Below are positions 46,167 to 53,924 of a DNA stretch of 64,000 bases, one piece after another. Where the stretch lies: positions 186,001-250,000 of the forward strand of contig JAIUNV010000004.1 in the NCBI GenBank assembly GCA_020161435.1. The letters are read 5' to 3'. A program made the position numbers and the translations under genes. Position 1 is the first letter of the stretch. Every line of letters starts with the position of its first letter. Under the pieces are notes generated by a model. That model had not been told where the DNA came from, did not search any database, and saw nothing but the letters and a program-made list of their open reading frames with translations. The DNA comes from Bacteroidota bacterium. GTDB lineage: Bacteria; Bacteroidota; Bacteroidia; Chitinophagales; Chitinophagaceae.

Positions 46167-47039
46167 TTAACGACGATCGGCGGCAGCCAGTGTGTTCATC
46201 ATGAGGGCACCAATGGTCATGAGGCCTACGCCACCGGGTACCGGTGTAATCCAGCTGCTCTTGGGGGCCACGCTGTCAAAGTCCACATCGCCTTTAATGG
46301 CAAAGCCTTTCTTTTTGCTGGCATCTGGCACACGGGTAATGCCTACGTCGATGATGACTGCACCTTCTTTCACCATATCACCGGTGAGGAAGCCGGGCCT
46401 GCCCAGCGCTGCCACAATGATGTCGGCCTGCAAAGTCAGTTCTTTCAGATTGGCAGTTTTGCTGTGACAAACAGAAACAGTGCAGTTGCCATAAGGATGC
46501 TGGCTGCTCAGCAAAATGCTCATGGGGCGACCCACAATATTGCTGCGGCCAATGACAACGGCATGCTTGCCGCTGGTAGGAATGTTGTATTGCTCCAACA
46601 TGAGCATGATGCCATAAGGTGTGGCTGGAATAAAACTTTCCAGGCCTTGCACCAGCCGGCCTACACTCACGGGGTGAAATCCGTCAACATCTTTATTGGG
46701 GTGGATGGTTTCAATCACTTTGGCTTCGGAAATATGCTTGGGCAGTGGCAGTTGTACCAAAATGCCATCCACATCATCGTTGGCATTCATGGCTTCAATT
46801 TGCGCCAGCAAAGCTGCTTCGGTTGTGTCGCTGTCCATACGAATAAGCGTTGAAGCAAAGCCCAACTCTTCGCAGGTTTTTACCTTGCTGGCTACGTAGG
46901 TTTCGCTGGCACCATCGGTACCTACCAATATGGCTGCCAAATGCGGTGCTTTTTTGCCCTGTTGCAGCCTGTCGGCTACCAATGATTTTACTTTTTCTTT
47001 GATAGCAGCCGAGGCTACTTTTCCATCCAATAATTGCAT
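46167..47039 (-). CDS. folD: Methylenetetrahydrofolate dehydrogenase/cyclohydrolase
   Basis: 290 residues from ATG 47039 ([18 protein letters not shown]); the longer frame adds 21 unlike residues. Motifs: catalytic [43 protein letters not shown], the NADP site [17 protein letters not shown], and [18 protein letters not shown]. It interconverts methylene- and formyl-tetrahydrofolate in the cytoplasm. It is on the minus strand after the metal island, from which it is separated by about 410 bases. Confidence 0.95.
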   Translation of the reverse strand: MQLLDGKVASAAIKEKVKSLVADRLQQGKKAPHLAAILVGTDGASETYVASKVKTCEELGFASTLIRMDSDTTEAALLAQIEAMNANDDVDGILVQLPLPKHISEAKVIETIHPNKDVDGFHPVSVGRLVQGLESFIPATPYGIMLMLEQYNIPTSGKHAVVIGRSNIVGRPMSILLSSQHPYGNCTVSVCHSKTANLKELTLQADIIVAALGRPGFLTGDMVKEGAVIIDVGITRVPDASKKKGFAIKGDVDFDSVAPKSSWITPVPGGVGLMTIGALMMNTLAAADRR

Positions 47040-47451
47040 GGCGCAAAGATAAGGAACTGCCTGCGGCCTTTGGAAAATGGGCGGCCGATTACATTTTGGC
47101 AATCATGTAACCATTTAGTCCAGCATTTTTGGGAAATGAATACAAGGAGTAATCTATACCGAAATAGTTCCGGTGATAAATAGTTGTGAACGATAACGGT
47201 CAGGTATTGCCGAAGTGCAGGGAATAGAATTCCGTCCGCCCCGGCTAACTGATGCTGAGTAAAGATAAAAAAGATGATGATATATTCTACAGCTAAATAG
47301 ATATGGTCAAGCTGGATATGCAGATGCACAATGAACAGAAAGATGAGACACAGCTACCGTCAGCCTGCATTTTGGCAATACCATTGTTGTACGCATACCC
47401 TTCTTGTCTGTTGTACAGTGTCAACCGAATGTTTCTTGTCAGCCGAATTAA
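47040..47451. other. Intergenic region left of the metal island
   Basis: About 410 bases with only short unlikely ORFs on both strands and no family resemblance. It ends at repeat element A. Confidence 0.5.
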
Positions 47452-47552
47452 AAGACTGTTGCCTGTGCGTTGGGCAAGGCAGGTTGTTTGGGCAGGTTGG
47501 CTTTGTGTGTCGCCTCGTGTGCCTGCCCAAAGTACCTGACTTGCCGCGTTGG
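47452..47552 (+). repeat. Structured direct repeat A at the left edge of the metal island
   Basis: Begins AAGACTGTTGCCTGTGCGTT. A long hairpin follows: 47473-47478 with 47540-47545 (6 bp), 47480-47484 with 47534-47538 (5 bp), 47487-47496 with 47522-47531 (10 bp, TTTGGGCAGG arm). The loop starts TTGGCTTTGTG and ends GTGTG. A related copy (element B) lies at 52671-52767 in the same orientation. The stop codon of the multicopper oxidase gene is directly next to it. It lacks the inverted end boxes of an integron attC site. Family not recognised. Confidence 0.75.
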
Positions 47553-49805
47553 CTAATAGGAGAATGTCAACCCTGCACCAAAACCCATGTCGCTGTCATA
47601 ATGTGTCCGCAAGGAAAAGTTGCGATTAAAAATATAATTCAGTCCAGCCATATACTCTTTGTCGGTATTAACCATGAAAGCAAAGCGAAGCCGTTTTGTT
47701 ACGGGAATGTCTTCTCTCATTAATTGCAAACGAACTATACCATCAGTGAATATCTCTGTCTGAAAACGAACTAACATAGGCAAAGTATAGTTTACTCCCA
47801 AACTTAACACTGCCCTGTTGTCTTTTGTGTTGGTCTGTCCAAAGAGATTTTTTTCTTGTTCGTCAATTCCCATTTTTCTGTAACGCCAGTCAAATCCAAC
47901 AAACGGCATAAGCCATTGCATTTTTCCCAAGTACCTTCCAATATGTGTTTCTGTTTCATATCCGTGCATGTCGTGATAACCCAAACGCCATTCGCTGCCA
48001 ATGCTCCAACGGGTATTTTGCAACATCATTTCTCCGTCATTACCATTTGTTGCAAAATCATTTTGAGACATGAAGTGCATTTTTCTGTCGTCTGCAAATA
48101 ATTTGCGTTGTGCCAGTTTAGGATTTGGTATTAAAGGATTGGCTGCTTGATTTTCGTAAGTAAAAACTCTGCCCATACCACTCATCATGTGATATAAAAT
48201 ATGGCAATGAAAAAACCAATCACCTTCTACATTGGCGTTAAATTCTAAAGTGTCGGTTTCCATTGGCATAATGTCCACAATATTTTTAAGTGGTGCATTG
48301 TCGCCCTGCCCGTTTAACAAACGAAAGTCGTGTCCGTGCAAGTGCATGGGGTGCCGCATCATTGAATTATTATAAATAACGATACGAATATTTTCACCTT
48401 TTTTAATTAAAATTTTATCTGCTTCGCTTACTACCTTGTTGTCTAAACTCCAAACATAGCGGTTCATATTTCCTGTAAGTGTAAATTTTAATTCCTTTAC
48501 TGGTGCATCTTTTGGAAGGGCTGTATTGATTGGAGATCTAAGCATAGCATAATTCAGCGTAACAATATCTGCCAAAGCATTGGCATTATAGCGGTTTGGG
48601 TCTTTGTCATCTTGCTTTGGTTTAGCATCTCCAGTAATTTCAGGATACATTACTACATTCATATCCATTTGATTCAGGCTCATGTTCATACCCATATCAT
48701 CCAAATCGCCATTCATTTTCATCATGTCGTTCATCATCTTCATCCCTTCAAAATATTTCAGTCTTGGTTGCGGTGAAACCAATTGTTTAATGCCATTGCC
48801 GATATAATAAGATGCTGAATTTGTACGGTCTTCGGTTGTTGCTAAAAATTCAAAGGCTGTATTTTCTGCTGGGATTGTTACCACCACATCGTAAGTTTCA
48901 GAAACGGCAATAATCAACCTGTCCACTTCAACAGGTTCTACATCGTTGCCATCATTAGCAACAACAGTAATTTTTCCACCAGCATAAGTAAGCCAGAAGT
49001 ATGATGATGCTCCACCATTTGAAATACGAAGCCTGACTTTATCACCGCCTTTCAATTGCTTCCCTTCAATTCTTGTAAGGTCTGTACTGGGTTTACCATT
49101 CATTAAAATTTTATCGTAGTACACGTCGCTTACATCCATTGCCAACATTCGTTTCCATTCATTTTTTAGTTTGGTTTTAAAATGCCCTACTTTAATGGCT
49201 TCTCCATAACTCTGAACTGCATTTTTTTTCAATGCCGGGTAATCGTTTGCATTGTGCAACATTCTATGAATGTTTTCAGGTTTTATGTTTGTCCATTCGC
49301 TTAACAGTATGGGAACGGTTGGCAAATCATCAATGCCTTTTCTAAAAGTTGGGTCATTTGTTTTTTTGAGCATTACAAAATTTCCATACATGCCTATTTG
49401 TTCTTGCAAACCTGAATGGCTATGATACCAGTGTGTACCGTTTTGAATAATTGGAAACCTGTAAATATGTGTAGTATGAGGCTTGATGGGCATTTGTGTC
49501 AGGTTAGGTACACCATCTTCTTTGTTAGGCAAAAACAAGCCGTGCCAGTGCAAAGATGTTTCTTCATTCATTTCATTATGTACATAAATTTCTGCTGTAT
49601 CGCCTTCGGTAAATGTAAGTGTGGGCATAGGAATTTGCCCGTTTACTGCAATTGCTCTTTTTGCTTTTCCTGTAAAATTTATAATAGTGTCTTTTACATA
49701 CAAGTCGTACCGAACTATTTTTTGAGCAAATAAATTTGATATGAGTAATGTAAAAAGTATTGCTAACGGCAACACTTTTTTACAAAGAGTTTTTTGTATA
49801 GCCAT
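47553..49805 (-). CDS. CopA-type multicopper oxidase fused to a CopB-type barrel
   Basis: 750 residues with a signal peptide (ILFTLLISNLFA before QKIVRYDLYV). Residues to about 590 are a three-cupredoxin copper oxidase; the copper motifs are TSLHWHGLFLPN, GTHWYHSHSG, HPMHLHGHDF and WFFHCHILYHMMSGM. A Met-rich segment (MKMMNDMMKMNGDLDDMGMN) lies before the third domain. The last 150 or so residues (WRLGYHDMHGYETETHIGRY ... GAGLTFSY) form beta strands like the outer-membrane CopB barrel and end in an aromatic. It probably oxidises Cu(I) while anchored in or under the outer membrane. Confidence 0.85.
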   Translation of the reverse strand: MAIQKTLCKKVLPLAILFTLLISNLFAQKIVRYDLYVKDTIINFTGKAKRAIAVNGQIPMPTLTFTEGDTAEIYVHNEMNEETSLHWHGLFLPNKEDGVPNLTQMPIKPHTTHIYRFPIIQNGTHWYHSHSGLQEQIGMYGNFVMLKKTNDPTFRKGIDDLPTVPILLSEWTNIKPENIHRMLHNANDYPALKKNAVQSYGEAIKVGHFKTKLKNEWKRMLAMDVSDVYYDKILMNGKPSTDLTRIEGKQLKGGDKVRLRISNGGASSYFWLTYAGGKITVVANDGNDVEPVEVDRLIIAVSETYDVVVTIPAENTAFEFLATTEDRTNSASYYIGNGIKQLVSPQPRLKYFEGMKMMNDMMKMNGDLDDMGMNMSLNQMDMNVVMYPEITGDAKPKQDDKDPNRYNANALADIVTLNYAMLRSPINTALPKDAPVKELKFTLTGNMNRYVWSLDNKVVSEADKILIKKGENIRIVIYNNSMMRHPMHLHGHDFRLLNGQGDNAPLKNIVDIMPMETDTLEFNANVEGDWFFHCHILYHMMSGMGRVFTYENQAANPLIPNPKLAQRKLFADDRKMHFMSQNDFATNGNDGEMMLQNTRWSIGSEWRLGYHDMHGYETETHIGRYLGKMQWLMPFVGFDWRYRKMGIDEQEKNLFGQTNTKDNRAVLSLGVNYTLPMLVRFQTEIFTDGIVRLQLMREDIPVTKRLRFAFMVNTDKEYMAGLNYIFNRNFSLRTHYDSDMGFGAGLTFSY

Positions 49806-49835
49806 TTCAAAAATTTCATTTGTGTGAGATTAAAT

Positions 49836-49866
49836 AGGGCATGACTGTTTTTTGCAATCATGCCCT
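49836..49866. other. Hairpin between the DUF3347 and multicopper oxidase genes
   Basis: AGGGCATGA (49836-49844) pairs with TCATGCCCT (49858-49866), a 9-bp stem with a 13-base loop. On the minus strand it is followed by ATTTAATC, so termination would be weak. It may damp or process the message between the two genes. Confidence 0.5.
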
Positions 49867-49872
49867 TTGTTA

Positions 49873-50745
49873 TTATTGCTTAATAGTTTCAACTGTTTTG
49901 CCGCAAGTAAGCATTTGAGAACCGTAGTAAGGATTCTTTACTCCGCTTTCTTTACTTAACCAGTTTGCTCCTTTGCCATCGTTTGCCATTGGGCAAAACT
50001 GGTAATAAACAGTTTCCGCTGGTTTTGCAACTTTAATTAACTCATACATATTTTTTGAAAGGCTCATAAAATGGTCTCTCTGGTGTGATATGTCCTTTGT
50101 TCCGTTTATATGTTCTGCATCTTCTTTCAGGTCGTTTAACACTTTCATCCAAACGGTGTGAACATTCATTGGCAACTTGTCCATTTTTACTGCATTGATA
50201 GCAGTTTCCAAATCTTTAGCTTTTGCTGATGCTGTATTGCCATCTGTTTTTACCAACGCATCTTTCAAAGCAAAGTAAGTGTCAAAAACTACCGTTAACT
50301 GGTTTGTTTCCTGTGAGGTATTGTTCATGCCGTCATGCTGGTGGCTGCCATGATTTTGCATAGGCTTTGTTGTGTCCTTTGCTGGTTGTGTTACAATCGC
50401 CACTTGCTTTTTTTCTCTGTCGTATTTGCAGCAGCCTGGTAATTTATCGTAAGCTGCATCAGGTGCAAGAAAACTTTGATTGTCATAACCTGCCAGGGCT
50501 ATGTTTTTTAAAACTGCATCCAAAGTTGTTTTCTTACTGTCGTAAGTGATAGATGCCATCTTGGTTTCTTCGTTCCAGTCGGCTTTTGAAATTTTCTTTT
50601 TGTTGGCGGCTTTTTCAATAGTGGTTTCACACATTCCGCAATTGCCATAAACTTTTACGGTTTCAGTTTTGGCATTATTTATTTGAGATTGGCAAGCTGT
50701 GGTTGATAATAAAACAACTGCTGCCAGTAATATGATTGATTTCAT
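49873..50745 (-). CDS. HMA-DUF3347 lipoprotein, copper-binding
   Basis: 290 residues. Lipoprotein signal MKSIILLAAVVLLSTTAC. An HMA-like metal domain follows with NCGMCETTIEKAANKKK, then a His/Met-rich linker (KPMQNHGSHQHDGMNN) and a C-terminal DUF3347 domain with FDTYFALKDALVKTDGN, VWMKVLNDLKEDAEHI and YYQFCPMANDGKGANWLSK. DUF3347 is known from the C-termini of CusB-like efflux proteins. It likely binds copper in the periplasm. Codon use is AT-rich like the rest of the island. Confidence 0.85.
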   Translation of the reverse strand: MKSIILLAAVVLLSTTACQSQINNAKTETVKVYGNCGMCETTIEKAANKKKISKADWNEETKMASITYDSKKTTLDAVLKNIALAGYDNQSFLAPDAAYDKLPGCCKYDREKKQVAIVTQPAKDTTKPMQNHGSHQHDGMNNTSQETNQLTVVFDTYFALKDALVKTDGNTASAKAKDLETAINAVKMDKLPMNVHTVWMKVLNDLKEDAEHINGTKDISHQRDHFMSLSKNMYELIKVAKPAETVYYQFCPMANDGKGANWLSKESGVKNPYYGSQMLTCGKTVETIKQ

Positions 50746-50832
50746 TTCTTTTGAGTTTTAATTATTGATTTATGAGATGCACATTGAGCCGATGCACTTT
50801 TATAGTGTCGGCACACAAAAACTAACAGTAAA

Positions 50833-51222
50833 TCAAATCAGAAAAACGCAATGAAGAATGTAAAGCCGTTCTCTTGGGATTTTAGGCGGAGCATTAGATA
50901 CAGGAAAAGCCAGTGATGTTGGTGTTACTTTAAAGCTAAAGTCCGCAACGGGAGTAATTAATGCAGGAACATCTAAAAACTGAATGTATTGTGCTGTTGC
51001 ACTTTTTTGATGTTCGGTTTTAAGTTTTACTTGTTTGTGTTCGTCTTTGCAGCAACCTCCTTTCTTTTCCTTCATGCCACATTTGCCACATTCCTTTTCT
51101 TTTTCACCATGCCACAAACTCCAACCAACAAAATCGTTCATGCAATAGTGCATATGAATAGTTGCCCCCATGGTTGCAGAACCATAGATTAAGAGAAGCA
51201 ATATGACAACTATTTTTTTCAC
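50833..51222 (-). CDS. HYC_CC_PP family small metal-island protein
   Basis: 129 residues. A signal peptide (MKKIVVILLLLIYGSATMGA) is followed by the H-Y-C motif IHMHYCMNDFVGWSL, cysteine clusters ECGKCGMKEKKGGCCKDEHK, and the Pro-Pro motif NAPPKIPRERLYI. This matches the Bacteroidota HYC_CC_PP family, found beside copper and heavy-metal genes. The Cys/His/Met content indicates metal binding in the periplasm. Molecular role unknown. Confidence 0.82.
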   Translation of the reverse strand: MKKIVVILLLLIYGSATMGATIHMHYCMNDFVGWSLWHGEKEKECGKCGMKEKKGGCCKDEHKQVKLKTEHQKSATAQYIQFLDVPALITPVADFSFKVTPTSLAFPVSNAPPKIPRERLYILHCVFLI

Positions 51223-51255
51223 CGTAGCAAAGATAGTTTTTTAAAATGTACTGGT

Positions 51256-51987
51256 TTATAGCATGGTTATCAGCATTATTCCACTCATGGCAATCATTAA
51301 GGCATCTTCAATAATTGTTACCGTACTCATTGGCAGATTAAATACTGCACCCAAACAGGCACATTGTATTTTTCTTTTGTTTAATACACTCTGTAAAACC
51401 CCAATTATACTGATTGTCATTACAACAAACGTAACAATATTCGTAGCGAAAGGTTGAAAGTTGGTAGCATACGCAATACCCAATCCCAATTCTATAAAGG
51501 CATAAATAAAACCCCATGCTTTTATTTTCTTTGCTACAATATCATACATGCTGTAGCTTTCAGCAAAACCTTTCAGGTCAAGCATTTTAAAGAAGGAAAA
51601 AGTAAGAAAGAAACCTGCCATAAAAATATTCATGGCTTGCATCCAATGAAATGTACTGTGTTTTATTCCTGCAATAATTGAAATGGTGGTTATGTAGCCA
51701 AAAATTATTAGGATTGGTTTGTATGTAGCAAACCAGCTTTTTGCTTGTTCCGCTGTTTCATTGTGTTCTGCGGCTGTAATTGAATATTTTTTATCCAACG
51801 CATTTTGAAATGTGGAAAGAGCAATATGTTTTTCCATTGTAATGGTTGCTGATTGTTTTTCTTTTGAAACTTCCACTTCGGTAACATTAGGCAACATCAA
51901 TAAACTGCTTTTTACTTTTGCTTCGCAACTGCTGCAAGTCATGCCTGTAACTTTATAAGTATGTGTCACTGTTAATTTGTTTGACAC
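51256..51987 (-). CDS. HMA domain fused to MauE/DoxX-like membrane protein
   Basis: 243 residues. N-terminal HMA domain with the metal motif TGMTCSSCEAKV (about residues 14-25). After residue 85 come four to five membrane helices (ILIIFGYITTISIIAGI, IFMAGFFLTFSFFKMLDL, FIYAFIELGLGIAYAT, and more) and CACLGAVFNLPMSTVTIIED, which resembles MauE/DoxX-type proteins. It may carry metal or thiol electrons across the inner membrane. It belongs to the copper island, 34 bases from the HYC gene. Confidence 0.82.
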   Translation of the reverse strand: MSNKLTVTHTYKVTGMTCSSCEAKVKSSLLMLPNVTEVEVSKEKQSATITMEKHIALSTFQNALDKKYSITAAEHNETAEQAKSWFATYKPILIIFGYITTISIIAGIKHSTFHWMQAMNIFMAGFFLTFSFFKMLDLKGFAESYSMYDIVAKKIKAWGFIYAFIELGLGIAYATNFQPFATNIVTFVVMTISIIGVLQSVLNKRKIQCACLGAVFNLPMSTVTIIEDALMIAMSGIMLITML

Positions 51988-52046
51988 AAAGGTAATTTGA
52001 GTGTTTGGGGTAGCTGTTGTGGAATTTTGTATTAGAGTTGTAAGAT

Positions 52047-52607
52047 TTACAGTTCTTCTATGTTTTTACGTTTGTGTTCTTTCAACGATTTAAAATGACT
52101 TGGTGTAAAACCTGTTATTTTTTTAAACTGGTTTGATAAATAAGCAACACTACTGTAGCCCAATTGGTCTGCAATTTCAGATAAACTTAGTTCGTCATAA
52201 ACTATCAATTCTTTTACTCTTTCTATGCGTTGGGCAATGAAATATTTTTCAATGGTTGTTCCTTCTACTTCTGAAAACAAGTTGCTTAAATAGTTATAGT
52301 CTTGGTGTATTTGTGAAGTGATGAACTCTGAAAGGTTTGTCTTTAAGTTATGGTCTGAATGGTGTACCAATGTTACAATGGCAGTTTTTATTTTTTCAAT
52401 TGTCTGGCTTTTTTTGTTGTCAATGAGTTCAAAGCCTAATGATTTTAAAGATGTGTCCAACTGTGATAATTGGTCTTTTGATAAGTCGCCTTCAATTTCT
52501 ACTTCGCCTAAATTGACAGATAAGGGGCGAAGCCCCTTATTTTCCAATTGGGCTTTCACTACCATTTTGCATCTGCTGCAAACCATGTTCTTTATGTATA
52601 GTTTCAT
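52047..52607 (-). CDS. AraC-type regulator with HMA-like metal-sensing N-terminus
   Basis: 186 residues. The first 65 or so resemble an HMA fold with KNMVCSRCKMVVKAQLE, a Cys-X2-Cys metal site. The C-terminal half is an AraC DNA-binding domain: YNYLSNLFSEVEGTTIEKYFIAQRIERVKELI and LSLSEIADQLGYSSVAYLSNQFKKITGFTPSHFK. It is the first gene of the metal island and probably senses copper or a similar ion and controls the genes downstream. The DNA site is not known. Confidence 0.87.
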   Translation of the reverse strand: MKLYIKNMVCSRCKMVVKAQLENKGLRPLSVNLGEVEIEGDLSKDQLSQLDTSLKSLGFELIDNKKSQTIEKIKTAIVTLVHHSDHNLKTNLSEFITSQIHQDYNYLSNLFSEVEGTTIEKYFIAQRIERVKELIVYDELSLSEIADQLGYSSVAYLSNQFKKITGFTPSHFKSLKEHKRKNIEEL

Positions 52608-52670
52608 ATTGTCTGTCCACCGTGTGGTGATTGCAAATTTATTAAAAGCTTGCGGTAATCTGTCGCACTA
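52608..52670. other. Regulator promoter region
   Basis: Short AT-rich gap between the regulator start and repeat element B. It should hold the island promoter, but no clear TAnnTTTG box was found. Confidence 0.4.
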
Positions 52671-52767
52671 AAGACTGTTTGCCGTGTGTTGGCAATTGCA
52701 GCTCTTTTGCAAGGTTGGATTTGTGCGGTGGGTTTTGTGTGCCTTGCAAATGTGCTGCAATGTGCGG
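52671..52767 (+). repeat. Structured direct repeat B at the right edge of the metal island
   Basis: Begins AAGACTGTTTGCCGTGTGTT. The hairpin has 52696-52702 paired with 52754-52760 (TTGCAGC/GCTGCAA) and 52706-52714 with 52742-52750 (TTTGCAAGG/CCTTGCAAA). The loop starts TTGGATTTGTG and ends GTGTG, as in element A. The stem sequences differ from A but stay paired, so the structure is kept. It has the same orientation as A. Confidence 0.75.
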
Positions 52768-52867
52768 TCGCCCATGAGAGACTTTGAACTAAATGTCCTG
52801 TCGCTTGAAGGTGAACGGAATGCTGTTTTAGGGTTGCGTACAACACAGAGGGAGGCGTTGGCTGGGC

Positions 52868-52889
52868 AATCCCGATTGCTATCGGGATT
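52868..52889. repeat. Perfect 9-bp inverted repeat
   Basis: AATCCCGAT (52868-52876) pairs with ATCGGGATT (52881-52889), loop TGCT. It lies in the gene-free stretch 52768-53027. A possible 58-codon ORF spanning it (52774-52947) ends in low-complexity sequence and is not called. Confidence 0.6.
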
Positions 52890-52918
52890 CTTTGTACGCA
52901 AGCTCCCATTCCGCTTGC

Positions 52919-52944
52919 CTTTCTTTTTTTCAAGAAAAAGAAAG
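52919..52944. repeat. CTTTCTTTTT/AAAAAGAAAG inverted repeat
   Basis: A 10-bp AT-rich palindrome with a TTCAAG-type loop. It may terminate transcription weakly in either direction. Confidence 0.5.
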
Positions 52945-53027
52945 TAACAATGCTTGAAAAAGAACCATCAAGTGTTATGTATGAACTGAAGCATAAGAAA
53001 AACTTTGCACAGATAAGTTTATGCTAC

Positions 53028-53912
53028 ATGACGTTAATACCTATTTTCACGGGTAAACAACTGTGTGTGAGATTTTTTTTCGCCCTGTTCCTGCTAACCC
53101 TGGGAAATTTTGTACATGCTCAATCCATTGCCCTGCCGGCCTCGGCCCGGTATTTGGGCGTATTTGCCTACAGCGATAAGCAGGCCGATATCTTTTCGAC
53201 CCGGGTGAACCCCGCAGCTTTGGCAGCGCTGCCACAATCGTCGGCGGGGGCGTATGCAGAGCGGCGTTTTATGCTGCAAGAATTGAATCTGTTCAATGGC
53301 GCTGTAGGACTCAACACCGGCTCCGGCAATTTTGGGGTGCATGCTTCCTACTTTGGCTTTGCGCAGCAAAACCAATCGCAGCTGTCGCTGAGCTATGGCA
53401 GAAGAATTACCAAGTCGGTGGATATCGGTGCCTCATTTCACTACCTGCAACTCAGCCAATCAGGCATCTATGGCAATGCCAATGCCCTCACCGGTAGTGT
53501 GGGCATGCTGTTTCACCTTGCCAACCGGGTACATATTGGGGTGAATGCCTACAACCCCATACGAGCAGCGTGGAGCAAAGACGAACAAGAACGTATCCCT
53601 AGCCGCTACAGCATGGGTGCCGGTATTGATGTGTCGGATAAATTGTTTACCGGTGTAGAAATCATCAAAGAAGAAAACCAACCGGTGGATGTGCAGGCGG
53701 CTATTCATTATGCATTTCTTCCTCAGTTTTTTGTGCGGGGTGGGGTAGCTACGCAAACGTCCAACTACTTTGCAGCAGTCGGTTTTCAGTTGCCTGCTTT
53801 TCGCATTGATATTTCAGGCAGCTATCATCAGCAGTTGGGCTGGAGCCCCGGTATTTTATTGCTGGCAAAATTTGGTAAAAACAAATCGGCCGAAAGCGCC
53901 ATCAATCCGTAA
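53028..53912 (+). CDS. PorV/FadL-like outer-membrane barrel protein
   Basis: 294 residues from ATG 53028 (MTLIPIFTGKQLCVRFFFAL, signal peptide ending ...FVHA before QSIALPASARYLGVFAY); the frame extends 26 codons upstream without a signal. ADIFSTRVNPAALAALPQS resembles the N-terminal plug region of PorV/FadL-type barrels, followed by regular beta strands (GRRITKSVDIGASFHYLQLSQ, NRVHIGVNAYNP). It precedes the HhH barrel gene by 12 bases and is probably co-transcribed with it. Function unknown. Confidence 0.65.
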   Translation: MTLIPIFTGKQLCVRFFFALFLLTLGNFVHAQSIALPASARYLGVFAYSDKQADIFSTRVNPAALAALPQSSAGAYAERRFMLQELNLFNGAVGLNTGSGNFGVHASYFGFAQQNQSQLSLSYGRRITKSVDIGASFHYLQLSQSGIYGNANALTGSVGMLFHLANRVHIGVNAYNPIRAAWSKDEQERIPSRYSMGAGIDVSDKLFTGVEIIKEENQPVDVQAAIHYAFLPQFFVRGGVATQTSNYFAAVGFQLPAFRIDISGSYHQQLGWSPGILLLAKFGKNKSAESAINP

Positions 53913-53924
53913 GCGTTATAGTGT

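Noticed and set aside
47452..47552. Integron attC site
   Set aside because: Both ends carry the GTTGG word in direct, not inverted, orientation, and no integrase is nearby, so the attC model does not fit.
47303..47723. Overlapping plus-strand ORFs at the left edge of the metal island
   Set aside because: They run through the structured repeat and into the antisense of the oxidase gene, with no signal or family.
52684..52947. Plus-strand ORF of 87 codons (or 58 from ATG 52774)
   Set aside because: It crosses repeat B and two palindromes and ends in low-complexity Phe/Arg/Lys codons; probably noncoding.
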